In this document: in pieces, positions 1-9,130 of the stretch
Layout of the letters: the number at the start of each line of letters is the position of its first letter
How positions within the stretch are numbered: position 1 is the first letter of the stretch
Assembly: GCF_022846655.1 (NCBI RefSeq)
Contig: NZ_AP025667.1
Span: 6,113,001 to 6,177,000, forward strand
DNA from: Streptomyces seoulensis
Lineage (GTDB): Bacteria > Actinomycetota > Actinomycetes > Streptomycetales > Streptomycetaceae
Reading direction: 5' to 3'
DNA length: 64,000 nt
The notes under the pieces: model-generated
What the model was told of the DNA's origin: nothing
Databases searched by the model: none
Seen by the model: only the letters and a program-made list of their open reading frames with translations
Position numbers and translations under genes: made by a program

Positions 1-541
1 AGGCGGGCAGGGAGGCGACCTCCAGGGCGACGATCAGGGTGGCCAGGTCGCGGGAGGCGGGCAGCAGGGCGGCGCCGGCCGCCGAGGAGAGCAGCAGGAA
101 CCAGAACTCCCCGGCCGGGACGCGCCGCCGGTCGTCCTGGACGCCGGTGACGGACAGCAGGGCCGCCAGCAGGGCGCCGCCGAGGACGAGGAACTGGATG
201 ACGACGGTGAAGTGGTCGGCGCTGTAGCTGCACGCGCGCGTGGAGCCGGTCAGGCAGAAGGTGACCCGGTCGCCGTCCAGCAGGGGCAGCAGCATGAGCG
301 CGGCGGCGGCCAGGCCCGCGATGGAGAGCAGGCCGAGGAGCGGCTTGCGGCGCTCGGGCAGGAACAGGTCGGCGACGAGCACGGCGAGGGCCGTGACGGC
401 CGCGATGACGGGCGGCGCGATGGCGAGCCAGTCGACGGACTGGACCAGCGTGTTCACCGCCGGTGCGGCCAGGTGCTCGACGGCGGGCCGGGCCGCCGTG
501 GGGAGGGCGTGCCCGCTGACGGACTGGGCCAGGGCGCTCAT
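1..541 (-). CDS. nuoN: NADH-quinone oxidoreductase subunit N of the second complex I set (5' part, runs off left edge)
   Basis: Antiporter-like proton-pumping membrane subunit of complex I. Only the first 180 codons are in the window and the frame stays open to base 1. The ATG at 541 overlaps the nuoM stop as ATGA, and an AGGAGG lies 7 nt upstream, so the start is well supported. A hydrophobic segment begins near residue 40 (WLAIAPPVIAAV) and more follow around 68-86 and 108-125. The segment ending at base 1 reads LATLIVALEVASLP, the helix that in the family carries the conserved glutamate of the proton path. It is the last gene of the reduced nuo operon. Confidence 0.9.
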   Translation of the reverse strand, partial: MSALAQSVSGHALPTAARPAVEHLAAPAVNTLVQSVDWLAIAPPVIAAVTALAVLVADLFLPERRKPLLGLLSIAGLAAAALMLLPLLDGDRVTFCLTGSTRACSYSADHFTVVIQFLVLGGALLAALLSVTGVQDDRRRVPAGEFWFLLLSSAAGAALLPASRDLATLIVALEVASLPA

Positions 542-2112
542 CGGGTGCCTCCTGAGAGGAGCTGCTGCACGGCCGGGTCGCTGAGGCCGAGCAGGGCCCT
601 GGGCCAGAGTCCGGCGAGGACGGTGAGGACGACGAGCGGGGTCCAGGCGGCGAACTCGTAACCGCGTACGTCGGCGAGTTCGGGCAGGTCCTGGTCCGGG
701 TCGCCCATGCAGACGCGGCGGACCACGACCAGCAGGTACGCGGCGGTCAGCAGGGTGCCGAAGGCGCCGATCGCCAGGAAGACGAGGTAGGCGGCGCGGC
801 TGAGGCCGGCGGCGGGCTGGAACGCGCCGAACAGGGCCAGCATCTCGCCCCAGAACCCGGCGAGTCCGGGCAGCCCGAGCGAGGCGACGGCGCCGAAGGC
901 GAGCAGACCGCCCAGGCGCGGGGCCCGGCCGTAGAGGGCGCCGCCGCTGTGCGCGGCCAGGGTGTCGAGGTCGGTGCTGCCGGTGCGGTCCTTGAGGGCG
1001 CCGACCAGGAAGAACAGGAGGCCGGTGATGAGGCCGTGGGCGATGTTGGCGAACAGGGCGCCGTTGACGCCGGTCGGGGTCATGGTGGAGATGCCGAGCA
1101 GCACGAAGCCCATGTGGCCGACCGAGGAGTAGGCGATCAGCCGCTTCAGGTCGCCCTTCGCACCCCGCTTGGCGAGGGCGAGGCAGGCCAGGGACCCGTA
1201 GATGATGCCGACGACGGCGAACGCGGCGAGGTAGGGCGCGAAGACCCGGAAACCCTCGGGTGCGACGGGGAGCAGGATGCGGACGAACCCGTACGTGCCC
1301 ATCTTCAGCAGGACGCCGGCCAGCAGCACCGAGCCGACGGTCGGGGCGGCGGTGTGGGCGTCCGGCAGCCAACTGTGCAGGGGCCACATCGGGGCCTTCA
1401 CGGCGAGCCCGATCCCGATCGCCAGAACGGCGATGACCTGCACGGACGTGGTCAGCGACCGGCCGTTGTCAGTGGCGAGTGCCACCATGTCGAATGTGCC
1501 CGCTTTCGTCCCGATGAGGAGCAGGCCGAGCAGCATGACCACGGAGCCGAGCAGCGTGTACAGGATGAACTTCCACGCGGCGCGGGCCCGGCCCTCGCCG
1601 CCCCAGCGGGCGATGAGGAAGTACATCGGGATCAGCACGGTCTCGAAGGCGAGGAAGAAGAGGACGAGGTCGAGCACGGCGAAGGAGGCGAGGGTGCCGC
1701 CTTCGAGCAGCAGGACCAGGGCGGTGAACGCCTTCGGGGAGGGCCCCTTGGGCGGCTTGAAGTAGGAGTAGAGCGCGCAGAGGAAGGTCAGCAGCGCGGT
1801 CAGGAGGAGAAGGGGGAGGGAGATGCCGTCGATGCCGAGGTGGATGCGCACATGGAGTGCGGGAATCCAGCTCATGTCGGTCGTGGCCTGCATCTTCGAG
1901 GGGTGGTCGTGGTCGAAGCCGAGCGCGAGGACGATCGCGGCGATGAGGACCACGCCGGTCACGGTCACGCCGTGCCGGAGCACGGCCTGCTCGGGCGACT
2001 TGCCCTTCAGTCCGGGCGGGGCGGGCAGGAGGGCGGCGGCCGCGCCGAGGAGCGGCACGGCGACGACGAACGCCAGAAGGAACTGCATCACTGATTCGCT
2101 GATACCGATCAC
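538..2112 (-). CDS. nuoM: NADH-quinone oxidoreductase subunit M (second complex I set)
   Basis: Proton-pumping membrane subunit of complex I, 524 aa, the usual NuoM length. The family proton-path residues are visible: Glu157 in LAFETVLIPMY and Lys239 in VKAPMWPLHSWLPDAH, followed by the antiporter signature TAAPTVGSVLLAG. About 14 membrane helices fill the protein. The GTG at 2112 lies 6 nt after the nuoL stop, with GGGAG upstream; an in-frame ATG at 2088 has no ribosome site. The stop overlaps the nuoN start (ATGA), which implies coupled translation. Confidence 0.95.
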   Translation of the reverse strand: MIGISESVMQFLLAFVVAVPLLGAAAALLPAPPGLKGKSPEQAVLRHGVTVTGVVLIAAIVLALGFDHDHPSKMQATTDMSWIPALHVRIHLGIDGISLPLLLLTALLTFLCALYSYFKPPKGPSPKAFTALVLLLEGGTLASFAVLDLVLFFLAFETVLIPMYFLIARWGGEGRARAAWKFILYTLLGSVVMLLGLLLIGTKAGTFDMVALATDNGRSLTTSVQVIAVLAIGIGLAVKAPMWPLHSWLPDAHTAAPTVGSVLLAGVLLKMGTYGFVRILLPVAPEGFRVFAPYLAAFAVVGIIYGSLACLALAKRGAKGDLKRLIAYSSVGHMGFVLLGISTMTPTGVNGALFANIAHGLITGLLFFLVGALKDRTGSTDLDTLAAHSGGALYGRAPRLGGLLAFGAVASLGLPGLAGFWGEMLALFGAFQPAAGLSRAAYLVFLAIGAFGTLLTAAYLLVVVRRVCMGDPDQDLPELADVRGYEFAAWTPLVVLTVLAGLWPRALLGLSDPAVQQLLSGGTR

Positions 2113-2118
2113 GCCCGC

Positions 2119-4113
2119 TCACGCTCCCGAGGCGACGAGGAGGACGGCGACCGTCAGGACGACGGTGCCGGCGAGCAGCGCGCTCACATAGGTCTGCACG
2201 TTGCCGGTCTGCGCCCGCCGTACGGCCGCGCCGAGCAGCCTGGGCAGGGCGGCGGCGCCGCGTACGTAGGTGTCGACGACCTCGCGGTCCAGGAAGCGGA
2301 CGAGGCTCGCGGCGCCCAGCACGGGGCGGACGAACAGGGCCGAGTACACGGCGTCGAGGTGGAAGCCCGCGGCGGCGGGCCCATACAGCGGGCCGAGCAG
2401 CCGGCGGCCGGGGTCGGCCGGGTCGGGGGCCCCGGCGATGTCGCCGTACGCCGGTTCGTGGGCGGCGATGGCCTCGGCCTCGACCAGGCCCGCGTCGCCC
2501 TCCGGATGGGCGGCGACGGCGCCCAGCGGGACACGGGCGGCGAGCGCGGAGGTGCGCTGCCAGGCGCCGTAGGCCAGCAGGGCTCCGACCACGGCCAGGC
2601 CGGTGCCGAGGATGGAGGTGAGGAGGGTGGGAGCGAGGCTGCGGCCGTCGAACCAGCCGGGCAGCACGCGGTAGGCGAGCGCGCCGAAGGCCAGCGAGGG
2701 CACGGCGAGCACCCACAGCACCACGGTCATGCTCAGCGGCTGGCGCCCGTGGTCGGGGGCCTCGGCGCCCCGGCCGTGGAAGGCCAGCAGCCAGAGCCGG
2801 GTGGCGTAGGCGGCGGTGAGCAGGGCCGTGACGAGCGCGGCGACGAGCACGATCCAGCCCGCGGTGCCGGGTGCGGGGCCGCCATGGCCGGTGGCCAGGT
2901 GCTCGGCGGCGCCGAGGACGGACTCCTTGGAGAAGAAGCCGCTGAAGGGCGGGATCGCGGCCAGCGCGAGCAGGGCCACGGTCATCGTCCAGAAGGCGTC
3001 CGGGACCCGGTCGCGCAGGTGGCCCATCCGGGACATGGCGGCCAGCGAGTTGGTGCCGGCGGCGTGGATGACGGTTCCGGCGGCCAGGAACAGCAGCGCC
3101 TTGAAGGCGCCGTGCGAGAGGAGGTGGAAGACGGCGGCACCGCGGTCGCCGACGGCGAGGGCGCCGGTCATGTAGCCGAGCTGACCGATCGTCGAGTAGG
3201 CGAGGACGCGCTTGATGTCGTCCTGGGCGAGCGCGGCGAGACCGGAGCCCACCATGGTCACCGCGGCCATCACGGCGAGCACCGTCATCGCGGCGGCGGA
3301 CGCCTCGAACACGGGGAGGAGACGGGCGACGAAGTAGACACCGGCGGCGACCATCGTGGCCGCGTGGATCAGCGCGGAGACGGGCGTGGGGCCCGCCATG
3401 GCGTCGGGGAGCCAGGTGTGCAGCGGGAACTGCGCCGACTTGCCCGCCACGCCCGCCAGGAGCAGCAGGGCGATCAGGGTGGGGTGGTCGAGCCCGCCGC
3501 TCGCCACGGCGTCGAGGACGCGGGTGATGCGGAAGGACCCGGCGTCGGTGCCGAGCGCGAACAGGCCGATCAGGAACGGCACGTCACCGAGCTTGGTGAC
3601 GAGGAACGCCTTGAGGGAGGCGGCGCGGGCCTCGGGGGTGCCCCAGTAGTGGCCGACGAGGAAGTAGGAGCAGATGCCCATCACTTCCCAGCCGACCAGC
3701 AGCACGATCAGGTCGCCGGAGTAGACGACGAGGAGCATCGCGGAGGTGAAGAGGGAGACGAGGGCCGCGTAGGAGGGGTAGCGGGGGTCGTCGCGGAGGT
3801 AGCCGGTGGAGTAGATCTGCACGCAGGTCGCCACGAAGGCCACCAGGATCGCGACGAGCGCGGCGAAGCCGTCGATGTGCAACGCCAGGTCGACGGGGAC
3901 CGAGCCGGTGGGCGTCAGCAGGGTGTACGCGTCGATGGCCCGGCCGCCGCCCTGGCGGGCCGCGACCAGCGCGGCCAGCACGAGCGAGGCCAGCGGCGGC
4001 ACCACGGCGAGCGGGCGGACGAAGCCGGGCGCGGTGCGGCCCAGCAGGAGTCCGGCGACGGCGCCGAGGAAGGGCAGGAGGGGGACGAGGGCGGCGAGGG
4101 TGGTCGTGGTCAC
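2119..4113 (-). CDS. nuoL: NADH-quinone oxidoreductase subunit L (second complex I set)
   Basis: Distal antiporter-like subunit of complex I, 664 aa, with the long C-terminal arm typical of NuoL. Glu143 ([17 protein letters not shown]) and the [20 protein letters not shown] motif mark the proton channel. The GTG start at 4113 overlaps the nuoK stop (GTGA). Compared with the other NuoL in this window (38976-40871), residues 535-575 hold an extra soluble stretch rich in Ala, Glu and Asp before the last helices. Confidence 0.95.
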   Translation of the reverse strand: MTTTTLAALVPLLPFLGAVAGLLLGRTAPGFVRPLAVVPPLASLVLAALVAARQGGGRAIDAYTLLTPTGSVPVDLALHIDGFAALVAILVAFVATCVQIYSTGYLRDDPRYPSYAALVSLFTSAMLLVVYSGDLIVLLVGWEVMGICSYFLVGHYWGTPEARAASLKAFLVTKLGDVPFLIGLFALGTDAGSFRITRVLDAVASGGLDHPTLIALLLLAGVAGKSAQFPLHTWLPDAMAGPTPVSALIHAATMVAAGVYFVARLLPVFEASAAAMTVLAVMAAVTMVGSGLAALAQDDIKRVLAYSTIGQLGYMTGALAVGDRGAAVFHLLSHGAFKALLFLAAGTVIHAAGTNSLAAMSRMGHLRDRVPDAFWTMTVALLALAAIPPFSGFFSKESVLGAAEHLATGHGGPAPGTAGWIVLVAALVTALLTAAYATRLWLLAFHGRGAEAPDHGRQPLSMTVVLWVLAVPSLAFGALAYRVLPGWFDGRSLAPTLLTSILGTGLAVVGALLAYGAWQRTSALAARVPLGAVAAHPEGDAGLVEAEAIAAHEPAYGDIAGAPDPADPGRRLLGPLYGPAAAGFHLDAVYSALFVRPVLGAASLVRFLDREVVDTYVRGAAALPRLLGAAVRRAQTGNVQTYVSALLAGTVVLTVAVLLVASGA

Positions 4114-4481
4114 GCGGTGGCCTCAGCCTTCTCGGCCCCCGGAGCGTCGGGGTCGTCGCCGGGGGTCTCGGCGGTGTCGCGGAGCTTGTCGATGTCGGCG
4201 GTGCCCCGGTCGCGGTACACGGCCAGGACGATCGCCAGGCCGATGCCGATCTCGGCGGCGGCGATGGCGATGGTGAACAGGGTCAGCGCCTGGCCGGAGT
4301 GCAGGGTGTCCTTCGCGGCCCGGCTGAGCCAGACGTCGAAGGCGACGAGGTTGAGGTTGACGGCGTTGAGCATCAGCTCGACCGACATCAGGACCAGGAT
4401 CGCGTTGCGGCGGGCGAGGACGCCGTAGAGACCGGTGCAGAAGAGGAGGGCGGCGAGGACGGCGGGGTAGGCGAGGTGCAT
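4110..4481 (-). CDS. nuoK: NADH-quinone oxidoreductase subunit K (second complex I set)
   Basis: Small three-helix membrane subunit that links the quinone end of complex I to the pumps; 123 aa. The conserved membrane glutamates are Glu35 ([12 protein letters not shown]) and Glu77 ([12 protein letters not shown]). The C-terminal 30 residues form an acidic soluble tail longer than in typical NuoK (about 100 aa). The ATG at 4481 shares one base with the nuoJ stop (TGATG) and is preceded by AAGGAAGG. Confidence 0.95.
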   Translation of the reverse strand: MHLAYPAVLAALLFCTGLYGVLARRNAILVLMSVELMLNAVNLNLVAFDVWLSRAAKDTLHSGQALTLFTIAIAAAEIGIGLAIVLAVYRDRGTADIDKLRDTAETPGDDPDAPGAEKAEATA

Positions 4482-5077
4482 CAGCGGGCGCCTTCCTTCT
4501 CGCCGGGGGTCTTGGTGAGGCTCGGCGCCTCGGGAGCCTGGTCCGCCTTGTTCTTGCGGGACAGGACGATCGCGCCGACCAGGGCCGCGAGGAGCAGGAC
4601 GGACAGCGCCTCGAAGGGGAGCACCCAGTGCCGGAAGAGGCTCTCGCCGGTGACGCGGGTGGTGCCGGCGGCCGGGCCGTCCAGGTCGATCCAGGTGGCG
4701 CGGAACGCGTCCGTCACCACCCAGACCAGGGCGGTCGCCGAGGCCACCGCGACGACGAGCGCGGGCACCCGGTTGCCCGAATCGGCGTCCGGGGAGCGGC
4801 CGATGGGGGCCCTGGTGAGCATCAGTCCGAAGAGCAGGAGGACGACGACGGAGCCGACGTAGATGAGGACCTGCACCCAGGCGATGAACTCGGCGGTGAG
4901 CAGGAGGTATTCGACGGCCAGTCCGCCGAGCGTGACCACCAGCCACAGGGCGGCGTGCACCAACTGGCGGGTGGTGACGGTGATCAGCGCGGCGCCGAGG
5001 GTGACCAGGCCGACGAGGAGGAACGCGATCTCGACGCCGGTCGGGGACAGGAAGCCGTGGGGGGCGGCGAGGCTCAC
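4481..5077 (-). CDS. nuoJ: NADH-quinone oxidoreductase subunit J (second complex I set)
   Basis: Five-helix membrane subunit of complex I, 198 aa. The typical motif [20 protein letters not shown] sits at residues 67-86. The true start is the GTG at 5077, which overlaps the nuoI stop (GTGA) and has a strong GGAGGGAG just upstream. Longer upstream reading in the same frame is only GC-rich open frame over nuoI. The soluble C-terminus (AEAPSLTK-like, about 25 residues) is charged. Confidence 0.93.
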   Translation of the reverse strand: MSLAAPHGFLSPTGVEIAFLLVGLVTLGAALITVTTRQLVHAALWLVVTLGGLAVEYLLLTAEFIAWVQVLIYVGSVVVLLLFGLMLTRAPIGRSPDADSGNRVPALVVAVASATALVWVVTDAFRATWIDLDGPAAGTTRVTGESLFRHWVLPFEALSVLLLAALVGAIVLSRKNKADQAPEAPSLTKTPGEKEGAR

Positions 5078-5655
5078 TGCTCTCCCTCCTGTTCCTGGTC
5101 GTGTCCGGCGGCCTGCGCCGCTTCGGCGGCCTGGGCGGCGGCCAGCTTGTCCGCGCTCTTGCGGGCGGCGGCGATCTCCTTCGGCTCCTCCGCGTGCGGG
5201 TCCAGCGCGGGCGGGGCCGGGACGGTCCACATCCACTCGCGGAGCTTGTCGCGCTCGTGGGTCAGTTCGCGGATGTCGGTCTCGGCGTACTCGAACTCCG
5301 GGGACCAGAACAGCGCGTCGAAGGGGCAGACCTCGATGCAGATACCGCAGTACATGCATAGCGAGAAGTCGATGGCGAACCGGTCGAGGACGTTGCGGCT
5401 GCGCTCACGGCCACCGGGAGTGGCGGCCGGGACCGTCTCCTTGTGGGAGTCGATGTAGATGCACCAGTCGGGGCACTCACGGGCGCAGAGCATGCAGACC
5501 GTGCAGTTCTCCTCGAACAGGCCGATCACCCCGCGGGTGCGGGGCGGGAGGTCGGGCTGCACGTCGGGGTAGCGCTCGGTGACGGTCTTCTTCGTCATCG
5601 TGCGCAGGGTGACGGCGAGGCCCTTGGCCAGGCCGGAGCCGGGGACGGGGGACAT
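5074..5655 (-). CDS. nuoI: NADH-quinone oxidoreductase subunit I, 2x[4Fe-4S] ferredoxin-like (second set)
   Basis: Carries the N6a/N6b iron-sulfur clusters that pass electrons towards NuoB. Two complete CxxCxxCxxxCP motifs are present: Cys51, 54, 57, 61 and Cys100, 103, 106, 110. The 193-aa protein ends in an Ala/Glu/Lys-rich stretch (residues 155-193) likely to be helical or coiled. The ATG at 5655 abuts the nuoH TAA with no gap. With nuoE, F and G absent from this operon, NuoI is the natural entry point for electrons from ferredoxin; that is inference. Confidence 0.95.
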   Translation of the reverse strand: MSPVPGSGLAKGLAVTLRTMTKKTVTERYPDVQPDLPPRTRGVIGLFEENCTVCMLCARECPDWCIYIDSHKETVPAATPGGRERSRNVLDRFAIDFSLCMYCGICIEVCPFDALFWSPEFEYAETDIRELTHERDKLREWMWTVPAPPALDPHAEEPKEIAAARKSADKLAAAQAAEAAQAAGHDQEQEGEQ

Positions 5656-6624
5656 TTAGGCGGTCACCACCTTGACGACGCCGGTGAGGGCGATCTGGGC
5701 GAGGGCGAGCGGGACGAGGACGGTCCAGGACAGCTTCTGGAGCTGGTCCTCGCGCAGCCGGGGGTAGGTGACCCGCAGCCAGATCACCACGAAGGCGAGG
5801 ACGGCGGTCTTCACCAGGGTCCACACCCAGCCGAGCCCCTCGGCGCCCCAGGGGCCGTGCCAGCCGCCCAGGAAGAGCACGGTGGTCAGACCGCACAGGA
5901 CGACGATCCCCGCGTACTCCGCGAGCAGGAACAGGGCGAAGCGCAGACCGGTGTACTCGGTGTACGCGCCGAAGATGATCTCCGAGTCGGCCACCGGCAT
6001 GTCGAACGGCGGCCGTTGCAGCTCGGCGAGTCCGGCCACGAAGAACACGACGGCGCCGGTGATCTGCCAGGGCAGCCACCACCAGTGGAAGGCGCCGACG
6101 ATGCCGGGCAGCGAGACCGTGCCGGCCGCCATCGCCACGGAGGCGGCGGCGAGCAGCATCGGGAGTTCGTAGGCCAGCAACTGGGCGGCGGTGCGCAGAC
6201 CGCCGAGCAGGGAGAACTTGTTCGCGCTGGCCCAGCCCGCCATCAGCGAGCCGAGGACGCCGACGCCCATCACCGCGAGCACGAAGAAGATGCCCGCGTC
6301 CAGCACCTGGCCGACGGCACCCGCACCGGGGCCGATCGGGATGGCGAGCAGCACGAGGAGGTACGGCAGCAGGGCCACGGCCGGGGCGAGCTGGAAGACG
6401 CGGCGGTCGGCGCCCGCCGGGACCACGTCCTCCTTCTGCGCGAACTTCACACCGTCCGCGACGAGCTGGGCCCAGCCGTGGAAACCGCCCGCGTACATCG
6501 GGCCGAGGCGGCCCTGCATATGGGCCATCACCTTGTGCTCGGTCTGGCCGATGACCAGCGGGAGCGTCAGGAAGACGACGAACACGACGAGGAGCCGCAG
6601 GGCGACGTCCAGCACGTCGTTCAC
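5656..6624 (-). CDS. nuoH: NADH-quinone oxidoreductase subunit H (second complex I set)
   Basis: Heel subunit of complex I that forms the quinone chamber with NuoB and NuoD in the canonical enzyme; 322 aa, eight to nine helices. Visible family motifs include GRLGPMYAGGFHG, ADGVKFAQKED and ELQRPPFDMPVADSEI. It is shorter than the set-1 NuoH (453 aa), which has a long soluble C-terminal tail. The GTG at 6624 overlaps the nuoC stop (GTGA) with AGGAGG upstream. Confidence 0.95.
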   Translation of the reverse strand: MNDVLDVALRLLVVFVVFLTLPLVIGQTEHKVMAHMQGRLGPMYAGGFHGWAQLVADGVKFAQKEDVVPAGADRRVFQLAPAVALLPYLLVLLAIPIGPGAGAVGQVLDAGIFFVLAVMGVGVLGSLMAGWASANKFSLLGGLRTAAQLLAYELPMLLAAASVAMAAGTVSLPGIVGAFHWWWLPWQITGAVVFFVAGLAELQRPPFDMPVADSEIIFGAYTEYTGLRFALFLLAEYAGIVVLCGLTTVLFLGGWHGPWGAEGLGWVWTLVKTAVLAFVVIWLRVTYPRLREDQLQKLSWTVLVPLALAQIALTGVVKVVTA

Positions 6625-7877
6625 TGCGAGCCTCCTGTGGGGTGGTCGGGGTTCTCGGGGTTCTCGGGCTTTTCGGGGTTCTCGGGGTTCTCGGTGGGCT
6701 TCCGCTCGGGGCCCGGGGACGGTGCCGGGGACTCGTCCGGCTCCGCGAAGGCGGGGCGGGCGTGATGCCAGGGCGCGTCCGCGCTGCGCGGAGCAGCTCT
6801 ACGCTCCGCGGGCTCGGCTGGCTTCGTCGGCTCGCCGGGATCCGAAGGCTCCGGCGTCTCAGCCCGCTGGGAGGACGACCCCTGCGAAGCGCTGCGCGAC
6901 CTGCGCGGCCCCTTCGGCGCCTCGGCCGGTGTCCCGGTGGGCGTCTCGGTGGGCGTCCCGGCCGGACCCCCCGCGCCCTCCGCGCCCCCCGCGCCCTCCG
7001 GCGCGGCCTGACTCACCGACCCCTGACTCGCACTCCGCGTCCGGCGCGGCGGCGCCGCACCCGGTCCCGGCTCCGGTACTGCCTGGCTCGCCGAGCCCTC
7101 GCCGGCGCTCCGCATCCTGCGGGTCGGTGCCGCACCCGGTTCCGTGGCCGCCTGGCTCGCCGAGCCCTCGCTCGCGCTCCGCGCCCGGCGCGGCCGAGCG
7201 GCCTCCGTCTCCGCGGCGGCCGGGGCACCGCTGCCCTCCGCCGCGGTGCGGGACCGCCGCACGGGCCGCTCCCCCGCGGCGCCCCGCGCCGGACGAGCCG
7301 GCGCCGGGGGCAACTGCCCCTTCAGCGGGCCCCACTCGTTCGGGTCGGGCACTCCCGGCGGGAGCATCTGGCGGCGCTTGGGCCCGCCGTGCTCCGACTC
7401 CCCCGGCTCCTTCGCGCCCGGCCACGCCTTGGCGACGCGGGCGGCGAGGACGAAGTCCTTGCGCAGCGGATGCCCCTCGAAGTTCTCCGGCAGGAGCAGG
7501 TGGTCCAGGGCGGGGTGGCCGGTGAAGTCGACCCCGAACATCTCGTGGGTCTCCCGCTCGTGCCAGGCGGCGCCCGCGAACACACCGACGGCGCTCGGCA
7601 GCACCGGCGCCTCGTGGGGGACCGTCGTGCGCACCAGCAGCCGGCGCACCGGGTGCAGGGCGACGACGTGGGCGGACACCTTGAACCCGGTGCCGGGTTC
7701 GTCGACCGCGCTCAGCCAGTCGAAATAGGTGCAGGAAAGCGTCGTACGGGCCGTCTCCAGGGCGGTGAGCCACGCGGTGGGCGGTACGTCGACGGTGAGG
7801 ACGTCGTACGACTCCTCGGCGGTGGCCTCGGGGCCGAACAGTTCCTCGGCGGGGGCGGGCAGCCAGCCGGTGCTCAT
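6621..7877 (-). CDS. nuoC: NADH-quinone oxidoreductase subunit C with a 270-residue repetitive Arg/Ser/Pro-rich tail
   Basis: Peripheral-arm subunit of complex I. Residues 24-144 are a NuoC domain with the family signature AWHERETHEMFGVDF and the following GHPALDHLLLPENFEGHPLR. From about residue 150 to 418 the protein is low in complexity. Five arginine/serine units of the form RRxRSAxEGSxSQ lie between 207 and 337, then a PEN/PEK repeat (394-412). Such a tail is not part of normal NuoC (about 150-250 aa). I prefer the ATG at 7877 (TGATG with nuoB, GGGGA 7-8 nt upstream) over the adjacent GTG at 7880. No nuoD follows, which is unusual. Confidence 0.88.
   Translation of the reverse strand: MSTGWLPAPAEELFGPEATAEESYDVLTVDVPPTAWLTALETARTTLSCTYFDWLSAVDEPGTGFKVSAHVVALHPVRRLLVRTTVPHEAPVLPSAVGVFAGAAWHERETHEMFGVDFTGHPALDHLLLPENFEGHPLRKDFVLAARVAKAWPGAKEPGESEHGGPKRRQMLPPGVPDPNEWGPLKGQLPPAPARPARGAAGERPVRRSRTAAEGSGAPAAAETEAARPRRARSASEGSASQAATEPGAAPTRRMRSAGEGSASQAVPEPGPGAAPPRRTRSASQGSVSQAAPEGAGGAEGAGGPAGTPTETPTGTPAEAPKGPRRSRSASQGSSSQRAETPEPSDPGEPTKPAEPAERRAAPRSADAPWHHARPAFAEPDESPAPSPGPERKPTENPENPEKPENPENPDHPTGGSQ
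6867..7259 (-). repeat. Degenerate repeats encoding Arg-Ser-rich units in the nuoC tail
   Basis: In-frame imperfect repeats, roughly 45 nt spaced irregularly, encode RRSRTAAEGS, RRARSASEGS, RRMRSAGEGS, RRTRSASQGS and RRSRSASQGS, mostly followed by a SQA-like tripeptide. They are coding and degenerate, unlike CRISPR repeats. A second array at 6642-6698 repeats GGGGTTCTC (plus strand) and encodes Pro-Glu-Asn triplets. Confidence 0.8.
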
Positions 7878-8491
7878 CACGCGTCCCCGTCCGAAGAGGG
7901 AGCGGCCGGCGGCCGGACCAGGCCACTCTGCAACGCGGCGGCGGACGGGCGGGCGTCGCCCCCCTTGCCGTACCGCTCCGCCAGCGACTCGCGGGCGATC
8001 TTCTCCTGGAGCTTGAGGATGCCCTGGAGCAGCGCCTCGGGGCGCGGCGGGCAGCCCGGCACGTACACGTCGACCGGGATGATCTGGTCGACGCCCTTGG
8101 TGACGGAGTAGGAGTCCCAGTACGGTCCGCCGCAGTTGGAGCAGGCGCCGAAGGAGATGACGTACTTCGGCTCGGGCATCTGCTCGTAGAGGCGCTTCAC
8201 GGCGGGCGCCATCTTGTCGGTGACCGTGCCGGAGACGACCATCAGGTCGGCCTGGCGGGGGCCCGGCGCGAAGGGGATGACGCCGAGCCGGATGAAGTCG
8301 TGCCGGGCCATCGACGCGGCGATGAACTCGATCGCGCAGCAGGCGAGGCCGAAGTTGAAGACCCAGAGCGAGTAGCGGCGGCCCCAGTTCAGGACGACCT
8401 TCATCGGCTCGGGGGCGAGCCGGGCGAGCGCGCCCAGCCTCTTCGGCTCGGGCAGCAGCACCGGCTCGGGGGCGGCCGGGTTCACGTCCAT
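7877..8491 (-). CDS. nuoB: NADH-quinone oxidoreductase subunit B (second complex I set)
   Basis: Holds the terminal N2 [4Fe-4S] cluster next to the quinone site; 204 aa. The four ligands are Cys51-Cys52 (GLACCAIEF), Cys117 and Cys147 (PGCPPRPE). Around the third ligand the sequence is GACSNCGG, with an extra Cys120, where the other NuoB in this window has GVCASSGG. The ATG at 8491 overlaps nuoA by 10 nt and has GAAGGG upstream; a GTG at 8485 that would form GTGA with the nuoA stop is the alternative. Confidence 0.93.
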   Translation of the reverse strand: MDVNPAAPEPVLLPEPKRLGALARLAPEPMKVVLNWGRRYSLWVFNFGLACCAIEFIAASMARHDFIRLGVIPFAPGPRQADLMVVSGTVTDKMAPAVKRLYEQMPEPKYVISFGACSNCGGPYWDSYSVTKGVDQIIPVDVYVPGCPPRPEALLQGILKLQEKIARESLAERYGKGGDARPSAAALQSGLVRPPAAPSSDGDA

Positions 8492-8898
8492 GTCAGGACG
8501 CCCTTCTTGTAGGCGTACAGCAGGCCGACGGCGAGGAAGCCCAGGAAGATGAACATCTCCACCAGGGTCGCGGCGCCGTAGCCGGGGGCGGCGAAGACCG
8601 TCGCCCAGGGGAACAGGAAGATCGAGTCGACGGCGAAGATCACGTACAGGAAGGCGTAGACGTAGTAGCGGACCTGGGTGTGGGCCCAGCCCTCGCCGAC
8701 CGGGTCGACGCCGCACTCGTAGGTCATGAGCTTCTCGGGGGTGGGCACCACGGGCCGCAGCAGGCGGCCGGCGCCGAAGGCGGCGGCGACGAAGAGCACG
8801 CCGAGGACGGCGAGCAGGCCCACGACCGAGTAGGACCCGAAGTAGCCCGGCGCGGTGTCGGCCGCGACGACCGTCGTTGCCCCCAACGTCTCCCGCAC
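8482..8898 (-). CDS. nuoA: NADH-quinone oxidoreductase subunit A (second complex I set)
   Basis: Small three-helix membrane subunit of complex I, 138 aa, first gene of the reduced operon. The conserved ECG motif is in [15 protein letters not shown], followed by [15 protein letters not shown]. The GTG at 8898 is chosen because GAGGG lies 7 nt upstream and it gives the normal length. An in-frame extension to 8994 would add a very basic stretch unlike the family. It is divergent from the sensor kinase at 9131. Confidence 0.93.
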   Translation of the reverse strand: MRETLGATTVVAADTAPGYFGSYSVVGLLAVLGVLFVAAAFGAGRLLRPVVPTPEKLMTYECGVDPVGEGWAHTQVRYYVYAFLYVIFAVDSIFLFPWATVFAAPGYGAATLVEMFIFLGFLAVGLLYAYKKGVLTWT

Positions 8899-8997
8899 CG
8901 TCCGTCCCTCTTTCCCTGACCCGCGTGTCCTTCGTGACCTCCGAGGTCCTCGCGCCGGGTGTGACGCGATACGACCGGAGGTTTGCGTACGCACGGG

Positions 8998-9025
8998 AGT
9001 CTAGGCCCTGATAAAGCGCCGGTAA
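8998..9025 (-). promoter_or_regulatory. Candidate promoter of the reduced nuo operon
   Basis: Reading the minus strand, a TTACCG (-35 type, 9020-9025) and TAGACT (-10, 8998-9003) are separated by 16 nt. Transcription would start near 8991, giving a leader of about 90 nt before nuoA. The -10 fits the Streptomyces housekeeping TAnnnT consensus; the -35 is weak. Confidence 0.5.
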
Positions 9026-9056
9026 GCAGCCCGTCACGCCCAGCGAGGCCGGGGGT

Positions 9057-9068
9057 GGGGTTTTCCCC
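9057..9068. promoter_or_regulatory. GGGGTTTTCCCC palindrome between nuoA and the sensor kinase
   Basis: A perfect 12-bp palindrome lies about 30 bp upstream of the predicted nuoA -35 and 62 bp before the kinase start. The same core, GGGAAAACCCC, recurs at 10330-10340 in front of the second kinase. It is a candidate operator for the response regulator encoded downstream. Confidence 0.4.
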
Positions 9069-9130
9069 AGGGGCCGGAAGGCGGTCCACCGCATGGCGTG
9101 CGGCCCGCCGGGCACGGCAGGCTGACCGCC

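Noticed and set aside
2359..4428. Long plus-strand frames antisense to nuoL, nuoM, nuoN and nuoG (also near 36134-37438, 39138-41405 and 44020-46467)
   Set aside because: All are rich in Gly, Arg, Gln and His with no family motifs and mirror well-supported nuo genes on the other strand.
6867..7259. Repeats in nuoC considered as a CRISPR-like array
   Set aside because: The repeats are degenerate, in frame, of uneven spacing and encode a peptide pattern; no spacers or cas genes are present.
6621..7430. The NuoC2 tail as a decayed fused NuoD
   Set aside because: NuoD motifs seen in the other set (such as [10 protein letters not shown]) have no trace in the tail, which is pure low-complexity sequence.
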